Below, in pieces: positions 33,788 to 41,745 of a stretch of 42,165 nt of DNA (position 1 is the first letter of the stretch; the number at the start of each line of letters is the position of its first letter). The notes beneath the pieces were generated by a model. It made no database searches. It saw only the letters and a program-made list of their open reading frames with translations, and was not told the DNA's origin. The stretch is taken from positions 1 to 42,165 of the forward strand of contig CAZROA010000033.1 of NCBI GenBank assembly GCA_964601575.1, written 5' to 3'. The translations under genes were made by a program, and so were the position numbers. The DNA comes from CAZKEG01 sp964601575. GTDB lineage: Bacteria; Desulfobacterota; Thermodesulfobacteria; Thermodesulfobacteriales; Thermodesulfatatoraceae.

Positions 33788-34972
33788 ATGTCTTACAAAG
33801 TGCGTAAAACCATCGACGAGATCAACGAAAAGATCAGACGTGGAGAGGCGGTGGTGGTGACTGCCGAAGAGATGGTCAAGATTGTCAAGGAACACGGGCC
33901 AGAAGAGGCCGCCGCGGAGATAGACGTAGTGACCACCGGGACTTTCTCTCCTATGTGTTCCTCCGGGGCCTTTATCAATTTTGGTCATAGTGTGCCGGGG
34001 ATCAAGGCCCACCGGGTATGGTTGAACAACGTCCCGGCCTATGCCGGGGTGGCGGCGGTGGATATTTATTTGGGGGCCACCGAGCCCTGTGAGGACGATC
34101 CCTTGAACAAGGTCTATCCCGGAGAATTCCGTTATGGCGGCGGACACGTCATCCAAGATTTGGTCGCCGGGAAGACTGTGTACCTCAAGGCCACTTCCTA
34201 CGGGACCCATTGCTACCCGCGGAGATACCTGGAGAAAGAGGTTACCCTCAAAGATCTACCTTACGCCGTGCTCTGTAACCCGCGAAATGCTTATCAAAAC
34301 TACAATTGCGCCATAAACCTCTCGGACAAGACTATCTATACCTATATGGGGGTCTTGCGTCCGCATGCAGCCAACGCCAATTATGCCACCTCCGGGCAAC
34401 TTTCTCCCTTGCTCAAAGATCCTTATTTACGCACCATTGGTGTGGGCACGCGTATCTTCCTCGGTGGAGGGGTGGGTTATGTGGTCTGGGCCGGAACCCA
34501 GTGTAACTTCAAGGTCAAACGCACGAAAAAAGGCGCCCCTTTGACCCCTGGAGCGACCTTGATGGTCCTGGGTGACCTAAAACAGATGAGCCCTCGTTGG
34601 CTGGTAGGGGTAAGTATTTTGGGTTACGGTTGTTCCTTGGCCGTGGGCCTTGGAGTGCCCATCCCCATTCTAAACGAAGAAATAGCCGCCTTTACCGGGC
34701 TTTCCGACGAAGATCTCTTCACCCAGGTGGTGGACTACGGCCATGATTACCCCACTGGAATCAAGCGTTCCTATGGGACGGTAAGTTACGCTGAGCTCAA
34801 GAGCGGAAAGATCAGGGTCCTTGACAAAGAGATCCCCACCGTGCCGCTTTCAAGCTATGTCCGGGCCAAAGAGATCGCCGAGACCTTAAAGACCTGGATC
34901 AAGGAGGAAGGATTCCTCCTCACCGAGCCCCAAGCCCCTTTACCTGGCACAGAGCTTTATCCCTTCCGTTAA
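33788..34972 (+). CDS. DUF39 (HcyBio) homocysteine biosynthesis protein
   Basis: A 394-residue member of the DUF39/HcyBio family, linked to making homocysteine directly from aspartate semialdehyde and sulfide in methanogens and sulfate reducers. Family stretches are seen: TTGTFSPMCSSGAFINFGHS (C57), LGATEPCEDD (C101), KATSYGTHCYPRR (C142), RIFLGGGVGYVVWAGTQCNF. This matches a sulfidogenic lifestyle where free sulfide is plentiful. The ferredoxin/NIL partner protein often found with it is not in this window. TAGGAGG precedes the ATG. Confidence 0.88.
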   Translation: MSYKVRKTIDEINEKIRRGEAVVVTAEEMVKIVKEHGPEEAAAEIDVVTTGTFSPMCSSGAFINFGHSVPGIKAHRVWLNNVPAYAGVAAVDIYLGATEPCEDDPLNKVYPGEFRYGGGHVIQDLVAGKTVYLKATSYGTHCYPRRYLEKEVTLKDLPYAVLCNPRNAYQNYNCAINLSDKTIYTYMGVLRPHAANANYATSGQLSPLLKDPYLRTIGVGTRIFLGGGVGYVVWAGTQCNFKVKRTKKGAPLTPGATLMVLGDLKQMSPRWLVGVSILGYGCSLAVGLGVPIPILNEEIAAFTGLSDEDLFTQVVDYGHDYPTGIKRSYGTVSYAELKSGKIRVLDKEIPTVPLSSYVRAKEIAETLKTWIKEEGFLLTEPQAPLPGTELYPFR

Positions 34973-35038
34973 GTCACTCACTTTAAGCCTCGTTAGGCCT
35001 CAACCGATCTCAACCAAGAGAGACGGAAAGGGCCTAAT

Positions 35039-35962
35039 ATGTCCCAAAGGCTGCTAAAAACCGCCCTTTCGGCGGTAAATCAGGTCATTAAAGGCAAAAC
35101 CGAGGTGGTCAAACTCTGTTTTGCCACCCTCCTGGCCCGGGGGCATCTCCTGCTCGAAGATCTGCCAGGCACAGGCAAGACCACCCTGGCTGTGGCCATG
35201 GCCCGGGTCATTGGTTGTCAGTTCATTCGGGTCCAATTCACCAATGATCTCTTGCCTGCCGACATCTTGGGGACCGAGGTCTATGTCCCTTCCCAGGGTT
35301 CCTTTCGTTTCCGCCCTGGGCCCATCTTTACCAATCTCTTTTTGGCCGATGAGATCAACCGGGCAAGTCCCAGGACACAGAGCGCCCTCCTTGAGGCCAT
35401 GGGTGAGGGGCGGGTCTCGGTTGGAGGGCAAACCCTTGAGCTCCCAAGGCCCTTTTTCGTCATCGCCACCCAAAATCCACTCGATCTTTACGGGACCTAT
35501 CCCTTGCCGGAGTCTCAGCTAGATCGCTTTTTGATGAGGCTTGAACTCGGTTATCCAGCCCGGGAAGAAGAGGCCTTGATCTTGGCCCATGACGGCTATT
35601 ATGAGACGGCCAAGGAGCTCGATGAAGTCATCACCAGGGAACAAATCTTGGGCATCCAGGAGGAGGTCAAAAGGGTCCATGTCGCCCCAAAGATCTTTGA
35701 GTATCTACTGGATATCGCCCAGGCCTCGCGTATGGAACGGAGTTTTCGTTTCGGTTTTTCCACCCGGGGGCTTTTGGCCCTCAAACGTTCGGCCCAGGCT
35801 GTGGCCTATTTAGAGGGCCGGGATTATGTCGTGCCCGATGACGTAAAAAAGGTCTTTGTCCCGGTGGCTTATTATCGATTATTAAACACCGAGGAGATAG
35901 GCTCCAAAGAACATGAACAATGCCTCAGGCTCTTTCTGGAAGACATTCCCGTCCCGGTATGA
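35039..35962 (+). CDS. MoxR-family AAA+ ATPase
   Basis: A 307-residue AAA+ protein. Walker A is LPGTGKTTLAV, Walker B is LFLADEINRASPRTQSALLEAM, sensor 1 is FVIATQNP and PLPESQLDRFLMRL holds the Arg finger. These are hallmark MoxR sequences. The gene overlaps the DUF58 gene by ATGA and is followed by a transglutaminase gene, a very common conserved trio. The ATPase is thought to act as a chaperone for membrane or periplasmic protein complexes; the client is not known. Start ATG 35039. Confidence 0.92.
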   Translation: MSQRLLKTALSAVNQVIKGKTEVVKLCFATLLARGHLLLEDLPGTGKTTLAVAMARVIGCQFIRVQFTNDLLPADILGTEVYVPSQGSFRFRPGPIFTNLFLADEINRASPRTQSALLEAMGEGRVSVGGQTLELPRPFFVIATQNPLDLYGTYPLPESQLDRFLMRLELGYPAREEEALILAHDGYYETAKELDEVITREQILGIQEEVKRVHVAPKIFEYLLDIAQASRMERSFRFGFSTRGLLALKRSAQAVAYLEGRDYVVPDDVKKVFVPVAYYRLLNTEEIGSKEHEQCLRLFLEDIPVPV

Positions 35963-36831
35963 TAGGGTGGTTAAGGATCTTCCGAGGCCCTCACCTGAGA
36001 ATTACTAATACCGGGGCCTTGTTCTTTGTCTTTATTAGCCTGGTGGGAATGGTAGCGGCCATCTCTGGAAACGTCTACCTCATCCTGATAGCCTGTTTTT
36101 TGATGGCCACCCTGCTGCTCAGTGCCTTGGCCGCCTGGTTAAACCTCTTCGGTCTAAGGGGCTACCTAGAGCCACCCGAGGAAATCTTTGCCAGACAACC
36201 AGCCAAGTTTAGACTCATTATCAGGTCTCCCTTCCTTTCCTTTGCCCTTTGGGCCAAGACCCCCTTTGGTTCTCTGAAGATACCGATCCTTCGAGGGGAA
36301 AAGATCCACCTTTTGCCCCTTCGTTTTCCTCAACGAGGAAGGACCAAGATCCGGGTAACTTTGGTCTCGGCCTTCCCCTTGGGGCTCTTTGAAGCCTTAT
36401 TAGAGATCGTCTCTCAAGAAGTCTTGGTCTTTCCTTACCCCTTGTTTGGTACCCTTTCCGAATTTAGCCTGGCCCCTTTGTATACCGATCTCAACCCTTT
36501 GGCCACAGACAGCGAGCTTCCAGGGGAAGAGCTTGGAGAACTTACGCCTTATACCGAAAGGGAGCCCCTTTCGCGTATCGATTGGAAGGCCACGGCTCGC
36601 TCCAAAGAGCCCATTGTACGGAACTTTGAGCCCTCTTCTCGGGCCTATCTCCTTGATCTTGATCGTTCTTCCGGAGATAGAGAAACACTGCTGTCAAAGG
36701 CCTGCTATCTCGTGTTTGAGGCGGAAAGGAAGGGAATCGTCCTGGGGCTTATCGTCTCTGGCCGGGTGATCAGGCCAGACTATGGGGCAACCCATCGGCG
36801 AAAACTCCTTGAGGCCTTGGCCCTTGCTTAG
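35959..36831 (+). CDS. DUF58 domain protein
   Basis: The protein has 290 residues from the ATG at 35959. Two N-terminal membrane helices (about 22-65: ALFFVFISLVGMVAAIS and LILIACFLMATLLLSALAA) are followed by a beta-rich region and the DUF58 core with ELGELTPYTEREPLSRIDWKATARSKEP (about 190-218). This resembles the usual 'R.Y..GD..R.IdWk..AR' motif. A partial von Willebrand-A fold follows. It works with MoxR ATPases. The frame is open upstream to 35920, inside moxR, but that part is shadow. Confidence 0.88.
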   Translation: MIGWLRIFRGPHLRITNTGALFFVFISLVGMVAAISGNVYLILIACFLMATLLLSALAAWLNLFGLRGYLEPPEEIFARQPAKFRLIIRSPFLSFALWAKTPFGSLKIPILRGEKIHLLPLRFPQRGRTKIRVTLVSAFPLGLFEALLEIVSQEVLVFPYPLFGTLSEFSLAPLYTDLNPLATDSELPGEELGELTPYTEREPLSRIDWKATARSKEPIVRNFEPSSRAYLLDLDRSSGDRETLLSKACYLVFEAERKGIVLGLIVSGRVIRPDYGATHRRKLLEALALA

Positions 36832-38662
36832 GTTAAAGAGCATCCATATTGCCATCATTTTTACCTATTTGGGGCTGGCCCTCTCTCTTTCGGCCATTAT
36901 CGAAGAAATACCCCTACCCTTTCTGGTCTTGGTCTATGCTGGTCTCTCTTTTGGAATCATAAACGGCCTCAGAGAGAGACCTTGGGTCATTCCCGAGGTC
37001 ATCCTTTCGATCATGGTCATCCTAGGGGCGGCCTTACTCTTTTTTAACCTCCGCATCGAAAATTTTTGGCCCAATGTGGCCTCCTTTTTACTCTTGATCA
37101 TCACTGCCAAGGCCTTTGGTCCCCATCGCCCGCGAGATCTACTCCAGCTCCAACTCCTGAATACTTTAGTCCTGATTATGGGAGCAGCCCTTCGGGGCCC
37201 GGAGATCCTGGGGCTCTTTTTCTTTGAGGGCCTTCTTTCTTTAATCACCTTGGTCTTTCTCTATTTTGCCCATCTAGAGCAGGACCTTCTTTTCCGAGAG
37301 GCCCTGCAGGCCGGGGCCTATGCTCTGGCTTTTTCCACCGTAGTGATGGCGCTTACCGGAGTATTTTTCGTTACCCTCCCCTGGCCGAAAAAATCCTTCT
37401 TTTTCTTTCCGGAACCAGCGCTCCAGAGTTTTATGAGTGCCCCGCTTGCGGTGGGGAAACTCGAACTCCCTTCTCGGCCTGTCTTTCGAGCCGTTTGGCT
37501 TCACGGAAAAAGACCCCGCTTACCCTATTGGCGATGTGTCTCCTACGATACCTATTATCAGGGGAGATGGTTAAAACTCAGGCGTCAAGAGATAAAGAGC
37601 TCTCCTATTAAGGGAAAATCCCTAAAGTATCGGCTAATTTTGAGGTTACCCACCGATGCCTTACCCATCTTAGGTCTTCCCCAAGAGATAAGACCAGCCC
37701 AAGGGCTCAAGCTCCTCCCGGGGTTTGATCTAGTGACCTCTAAGTTCTTCCTCGGGCGTTATGAGGTCTGGGCCGTTGATCCCCCTTTGCTGCCGAAAGA
37801 TTTGGACCCAAAGCTCTATCTTCAGGTCCCGTCGGAGATCAAGGAGCGACTAAAGGCCCTGGCCCAGAGACTCAAACGCCCCTCGCCCTTGGCCACGGCT
37901 TTGACCATTAAGGCCTATCTCACCAGCCATTATACCTATAGCCTTGAACCGGGTGAGCCCAAAGGGGATCCGGTCCTTTACTTTCTCTTTCGCCGCAAAA
38001 GCGGGCACTGCGAATATTTCGCCTCGGCTATGGCCCTCTTATTACGGACTGCCGGTATTCCGGCCCGAGTAGTGAGCGGCTATCTCGGGGGAGAGTGGAT
38101 CCCAAGGGGACATTATTTCCTCGTCCGCCAAAGCGAGGCCCATCTTTGGGTCGAGGCCTGGATCAAAGATGGCTGGCAGAGATTCGATCCCACCCCAGCC
38201 ATTCCTCCAAAGCGGGGTCTGCGAAATCTACTAGAAAGAAACCTCGATTACCTGTTTTTTCTGGGTGAGGACCTGGCCTTTTCCCTCAAAGAGGGCCACT
38301 TTCTGAAGGGTCTTTTCCCTAAAATTAAGATTAGAAATTTTCAAAAAGCGTATATATTCTGGTTTATTATTGTCTTGGCTGGATTTTTCTCGATTTTTTT
38401 CCTTTGGAAGAGGTGGTTTTTTTCTCCTGATCCGGTAGAAGAATTTTTGGCCCTTTGGCCACGGTATGGCCTTAAGCGCAAACCCGGAGAGACCTTGGCG
38501 GAATTTGCCAAACGAGCGGGAGGAAGATTTCCTCACTTGGCAGGAGAAATCAAGGCCTTTGTAGAAGAATATTACCAGCTCGCTTATGGCCAAAGAGGAA
38601 ATGAAGAAGCACTTAAAAAGGATCTGCAAAGGCTCAAGCAAAAACTTCGGCCAAAAAGATGA
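36782..38662 (+). CDS. Membrane transglutaminase-like protein (DUF3488/TgpA type)
   Basis: The protein has 626 residues. About five to six membrane helices are at 20-200, followed by a periplasmic region and the transglutaminase core with C410 (KSGHCEYFASAMALLLRTAG), H454 (SEAHLWVEAW) and D469 (QRFDPTPA), an intact catalytic triad. A last helix at about 520-540 precedes a DUF4129-like cytoplasmic tail (ETLAEFAKRAG). It completes the moxR-DUF58-TGase set seen in many bacteria. Start is uncertain: ATG 36782 overlaps DUF58 by 50 bases; TTG 36824, overlapping by 8, has GAGG before it. Confidence 0.88.
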   Translation: MGQPIGENSLRPWPLLRLKSIHIAIIFTYLGLALSLSAIIEEIPLPFLVLVYAGLSFGIINGLRERPWVIPEVILSIMVILGAALLFFNLRIENFWPNVASFLLLIITAKAFGPHRPRDLLQLQLLNTLVLIMGAALRGPEILGLFFFEGLLSLITLVFLYFAHLEQDLLFREALQAGAYALAFSTVVMALTGVFFVTLPWPKKSFFFFPEPALQSFMSAPLAVGKLELPSRPVFRAVWLHGKRPRLPYWRCVSYDTYYQGRWLKLRRQEIKSSPIKGKSLKYRLILRLPTDALPILGLPQEIRPAQGLKLLPGFDLVTSKFFLGRYEVWAVDPPLLPKDLDPKLYLQVPSEIKERLKALAQRLKRPSPLATALTIKAYLTSHYTYSLEPGEPKGDPVLYFLFRRKSGHCEYFASAMALLLRTAGIPARVVSGYLGGEWIPRGHYFLVRQSEAHLWVEAWIKDGWQRFDPTPAIPPKRGLRNLLERNLDYLFFLGEDLAFSLKEGHFLKGLFPKIKIRNFQKAYIFWFIIVLAGFFSIFFLWKRWFFSPDPVEEFLALWPRYGLKRKPGETLAEFAKRAGGRFPHLAGEIKAFVEEYYQLAYGQRGNEEALKKDLQRLKQKLRPKR

Positions 38663-39422
38663 TCTCTTGGTCCGTATCCTTTGTTCTTACGAGCGTTTGG
38701 CCATTGCCTTCTCCGGCGGGCTTGACAGCACCGTGCTCCTACACCGTAGTGTTACCCTCCTTGGGCAGGAAAATGTCTTGGCCCTCACCGTGGTTTCACC
38801 CATTTTCCCCAGAGAGGATCTTTCCCGTGCCGGGGAGACGGCCTTCGGCTTAGGGGTCAGGCTAAAAGGGGTCTTCTTTGATCATCTCAGCCTGGATACC
38901 TTCGTCCACAATCCTCCTAATCGTTGTTATTATTGCAAGAAGGCCATGTATGAAAAACTCCTGCCCATCGCCCGTAAAGAGGGCTTCTCCCTTCTGGCTG
39001 ATGGGACCCAAGCCGATGATCTAAAGGTTTATCGCCCGGGGCTTAAGGCCATCCGCGAGTTGGGTATCCTTACCCCTTTGGCCGAGGCCGGGATCAATAA
39101 GAGAGAGATCCGGACCTATGCTCGGGAAAAGGGCCTTAGGGTGGCTGGTCTCCCGGCGGCCCCCTGTCTGGCCACCCGCTTTCTACCCGGGGAGATCATT
39201 ACGCGGGAGAGGCTTAATCAGGTTAAAAAGGCCGAAGACCTCTTACGTTCTTTGGGTTTTAGGGTCTTTCGTGTCCGGGTCTTTCGAGACGAGGCCCGTC
39301 TTGAGTTCGATCCTTTAGAATTTGAGTCTTTTTGGCAAAAGAGGGAGATCATTACCAAGGGATTAAAGGCCCTGGGTTTTTCCCGTCTCTTTTTTGACCT
39401 CCAAGGCTATCAGAGTTCATAA
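38586..39422 (+). CDS. larE: LarE-like ATP-dependent sulfur transferase
   Basis: The protein has up to 278 residues with the PP-loop SGGLDST (43-49). NPPNRCYYCKKAMYEKLL (C114, C117), TQADDLKVYRPGLKA and AAPCLATRF (C194) are LarE hallmarks. In the lactate racemase system LarE gives its own Cys sulfur to build the nickel-pincer cofactor; some members with three Cys bind an iron-sulfur cluster instead, and C114/C117/C194 would suit that. LarB and LarC are not in the window. Start is uncertain: ATG 38586 and 38601 lie in the upstream gene, and TTG 38667 lies just after it. Confidence 0.85.
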   Translation: MAKEEMKKHLKRICKGSSKNFGQKDDLLVRILCSYERLAIAFSGGLDSTVLLHRSVTLLGQENVLALTVVSPIFPREDLSRAGETAFGLGVRLKGVFFDHLSLDTFVHNPPNRCYYCKKAMYEKLLPIARKEGFSLLADGTQADDLKVYRPGLKAIRELGILTPLAEAGINKREIRTYAREKGLRVAGLPAAPCLATRFLPGEIITRERLNQVKKAEDLLRSLGFRVFRVRVFRDEARLEFDPLEFESFWQKREIITKGLKALGFSRLFFDLQGYQSS

Positions 39423-39474
39423 AGTCCTTGCCGATTTTCCCGAGAAAAACGGGAATGGATTCAATTAATTTAAG

Positions 39475-39502
39475 GTGACAATTTTCCCAAATCCGCTAAT
39501 AT
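39475..39502 (+). promoter_or_regulatory. Sigma-70 promoter of the acetyl-CoA synthetase gene
   Basis: GTGACA (39475-39480), 16 bases, TAATAT (39497-39502). Predicted start near 39509, with AAGGAGG before the ATG at 39538. This excludes the longer reading frame that begins at GTG 39475. A short GGG/CCC hairpin (TTCCCG-N7-CGGGAA) about 30 bases upstream may end the larE transcript. Confidence 0.55.
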
Positions 39503-39537
39503 GCCTGCCTAAACGGATACCGGTTAAGGAGGTCTCT

Positions 39538-41439
39538 ATGGCTTACAACTACACCGCTCAGATCGAACATCTCCTCAAGGTAGACCAAAAATTCGATCCT
39601 CCTCGACGCGTGTTGGACGAGGCCTTTATCAAGGATTATGACTCGGTCTATGCCTATTCCATTCGAGACCCAGAGGGCTTTTGGGGGCAGATTGCCAGCG
39701 AGCTTATCTGGTTTGAACCTTGGAAAAAGGTCCGCGAGATAGATCTTCCCTATCATCGTTGGTTCGTCGGCGGGAAGACCAATATCACCGTCAATGCCCT
39801 TGATCGCCATGCCGACTCCTGGCGTCGAAATAAAGTGGCGGTCATTTGGCTCTCGGAGGAAGGAGAAGAGCTGGTCGGCACCTACGGCCAGCTTCGGGAC
39901 CGGGTCAATCAGTTTGCCAACGGGCTTAAGTCCCTTGGCGTCGGTAAGGGAGACCGAGTGGTCATCTATATGCCCCTTACCATCGAGGGCATTATCGCCA
40001 TGCTGGCCTGTGCCCGCATCGGGGCCATCCATTCGGTGGTCTATGCCGGCATGGGCGCAGGGGCCCTTCGTTCCCGCATAGAAGATTGTCGAGCAAAGCT
40101 GGTCATCTGCTCGGACGTGACCTATCGCCGAGGCAAGGTGGTCCGGCTCAAGGCCGCGGTGGATGAGGCCTTGGAACACCTGGACTTTGTCGAAAAGGTC
40201 ATCGTCCACCGGCGGGTAAAACCGGCCATCGAACTTGAGGAATGGGAGATCGATTTCTGGGAACTCCTCCGCAGTCACTCCCATCGTTGCCCACCGGAGA
40301 TCATGGATGCCGAAGATCCCCTCTTTATCCTCTACACCTCTGGCACCACGGGAAAACCCAAAGGCGTGGTCCACGTCCATGGTGGTTACATGGTCGGTAC
40401 TTATTACCTCACCAAGGCCTTTTACGACATCAAGGACCAGGATGTCTATTGGTCTACTTCAGACATCGGCTGGATCGTAGGACATTCATTCATCGTTTAC
40501 GGGCCGCTTTGTGCTGGGGCCACGGTCCTTATCCGCGAAGGAGCCCCTGACTATCCCCACCCCGGCGTTATCTGGGAAAAAGTCCAAAAATATGGGGTCT
40601 CGGTCATGTTCACCGCCCCCACGGCCCTGAGGATGTTTATGCGTTTTGGCGAAGAACACATCAAGAAATACGACCGCTCCACCCTGCGCATCCTGGCCTG
40701 TGCTGGAGAACCATTAAATCCCGAGGCCTGGAACTTTGCTCAGGAGGTAATCTTGGAAAACAACGGCCATTGCGTTGACAATTTCTGGCAGACCGAGGTC
40801 GCCGGCCCGGTATTGGGCACCATGCCGGCCACGCCTTCTAAGCCCGGGCGGGTGGGAAAGCCTCTGCCCGGGGTGGTAGCTGATGTGGTGGATGAAAACG
40901 GTCGTCCCATCCCTTCGGGGCAAGGGGGTTACCTCGTCCTGCGCCAGCCCCTGCCCTACATGATGCGCACGGTCTATGGTGACCCAGCGCGTTACGAAAG
41001 CTATTGGAACGAGATCCCTGGCTGTTACAAGACCGGAGACATCGCCGTCTGTGACGAAGAGGGCTATTTTGCCGTCCTTGGTCGGGCTGATGATGTCCTA
41101 AACGTTGCCGGACATCGTATCGGTACGGCAGACCTTGAAAGCGCCTTGGTAAGCCACCCTTCGGTGGCCGAGGCTGCGGCCATCGGGCTCCCTGATGAGA
41201 TCAAAGGCGAGCGTATCAAGGTCTTTGTCGTCCTTCGGGCCGGCAAAGAACCGACCGAGGGTCTGCGCAAGAGTATCATTCAGCATGTGCGCAAGGAATT
41301 GGGGCCGATTGCTACCCCTTCTGAGGTAGAATTCGTCGAAAAACTCCCGAAGACCAGGAGTGGCAAGATTATGCGTCGATTGCTCCGCGCCCGTGAACTA
41401 GGCCTCCCCGAGGGCGATACCTCAACTTTAGAGGATTAA
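39538..41439 (+). CDS. acs: Acetyl-CoA synthetase (AMP-forming)
   Basis: A 633-residue ANL-family ligase making acetyl-CoA (perhaps also propionyl-CoA) from acetate, ATP and CoA. Seen in order: the ACS N-terminal region (FWGQIASELIWFEPW), P-loop YTSGTTGKPKGVVHVHGGY, SDIGWIVGHSFIVYGPL, the acyl-pocket motif DNFWQTEVAGP (one Trp changed to Phe compared with DTWWQTE), YKTGDIA, GRADDVLNVAGHRIGTADLE, and PKTRSGKIMRRLLR with the acetylation-controlled Lys. AAGGAGG precedes the ATG. It is monocistronic with its own promoter and terminator. Confidence 0.93.
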   Translation: MAYNYTAQIEHLLKVDQKFDPPRRVLDEAFIKDYDSVYAYSIRDPEGFWGQIASELIWFEPWKKVREIDLPYHRWFVGGKTNITVNALDRHADSWRRNKVAVIWLSEEGEELVGTYGQLRDRVNQFANGLKSLGVGKGDRVVIYMPLTIEGIIAMLACARIGAIHSVVYAGMGAGALRSRIEDCRAKLVICSDVTYRRGKVVRLKAAVDEALEHLDFVEKVIVHRRVKPAIELEEWEIDFWELLRSHSHRCPPEIMDAEDPLFILYTSGTTGKPKGVVHVHGGYMVGTYYLTKAFYDIKDQDVYWSTSDIGWIVGHSFIVYGPLCAGATVLIREGAPDYPHPGVIWEKVQKYGVSVMFTAPTALRMFMRFGEEHIKKYDRSTLRILACAGEPLNPEAWNFAQEVILENNGHCVDNFWQTEVAGPVLGTMPATPSKPGRVGKPLPGVVADVVDENGRPIPSGQGGYLVLRQPLPYMMRTVYGDPARYESYWNEIPGCYKTGDIAVCDEEGYFAVLGRADDVLNVAGHRIGTADLESALVSHPSVAEAAAIGLPDEIKGERIKVFVVLRAGKEPTEGLRKSIIQHVRKELGPIATPSEVEFVEKLPKTRSGKIMRRLLRARELGLPEGDTSTLED

Positions 41440-41446
41440 TTCAGCG

Positions 41447-41485
41447 GGAGCCGGTCCAAGAAGGACCGGCTCCGCTCTTTTTCTT
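41447..41485 (+). terminator. Rho-independent terminator after acs
   Basis: An 11-bp stem, GGAGCCGGTCC (41447-41457) and GGACCGGCTCC (41463-41473), with loop AAGAA, is followed by GCTCTTTTTCTT. Confidence 0.92.
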
Positions 41486-41607
41486 AAACCTATATCCCTA
41501 AACTAAAGGCCTTTTCACCGATTTAATTGTTTTATTTTTGTCATTAGTGTATACTTTTAACTACAAAAAATCCCCTCTCATTCCTTTCCACAGATAGATT
41601 TCTCTAA

Positions 41608-41635
41608 AAATATGTAGGCTAAATCCTACATATTT
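41608..41635. promoter_or_regulatory. Inverted repeat, probable enhancer of the FeeM-like gene
   Basis: AAATATGTAGG (41608-41618) and CCTACATATTT (41625-41635) form perfect 11-bp arms with a 6-base spacer. The core, TGTAGG-N6-CCTACA, equals the repeat at 9320-9337. Its centre is about 88 bases upstream of the predicted sigma-54 start (near 41710), a standard activator position. There is no T-run, so it is not a terminator. Confidence 0.55.
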
Positions 41636-41682
41636 AAGAAATCTACTCTCTCTAACTCCCTAATCTCTAAGGAAAATTTTTA

Positions 41683-41699
41683 TTGGTACATCTTTTGCA
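41683..41699 (+). promoter_or_regulatory. Sigma-54 promoter of the FeeM-like gene
   Basis: TTGGTACATCTTTTGCA has GG (41685-41686) and GC (41697-41698) separated by 10 bases, and departs from TTGGCAC-N5-TTGCA only at one -24 base. Predicted start near 41710, 36 bases before the ATG at 41746. Confidence 0.75.
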
Positions 41700-41745
41700 G
41701 ATCTAATGTTGGCTTTTTCCAAAAATGAAACAATGGAGAGTTTAA

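Larger units (their letters stand above)
41486..41745. other. AT-rich regulatory region upstream of the FeeM-like gene
   Basis: No gene is seen here. The region falls abruptly to an AT-rich composition after the acs terminator. It holds an 11-bp-arm inverted repeat (41608-41635), a sigma-54 promoter (41683-41699) and a GGAGAG ribosome site (41734-41739). Confidence 0.6.

Noticed and set aside
39496..40380. Long open frame (294 codons) on the minus strand inside acs
   Set aside because: Exact antisense of a secure gene, low-quality composition and no ribosome site; a shadow of GC-rich coding DNA.
41613..41630. LuxR-type lux box, suggested by the acyltransferase next to it
   Set aside because: The lux box has TGT-N8-ACA spacing; here it is TGT-N12-ACA, so the resemblance is superficial.
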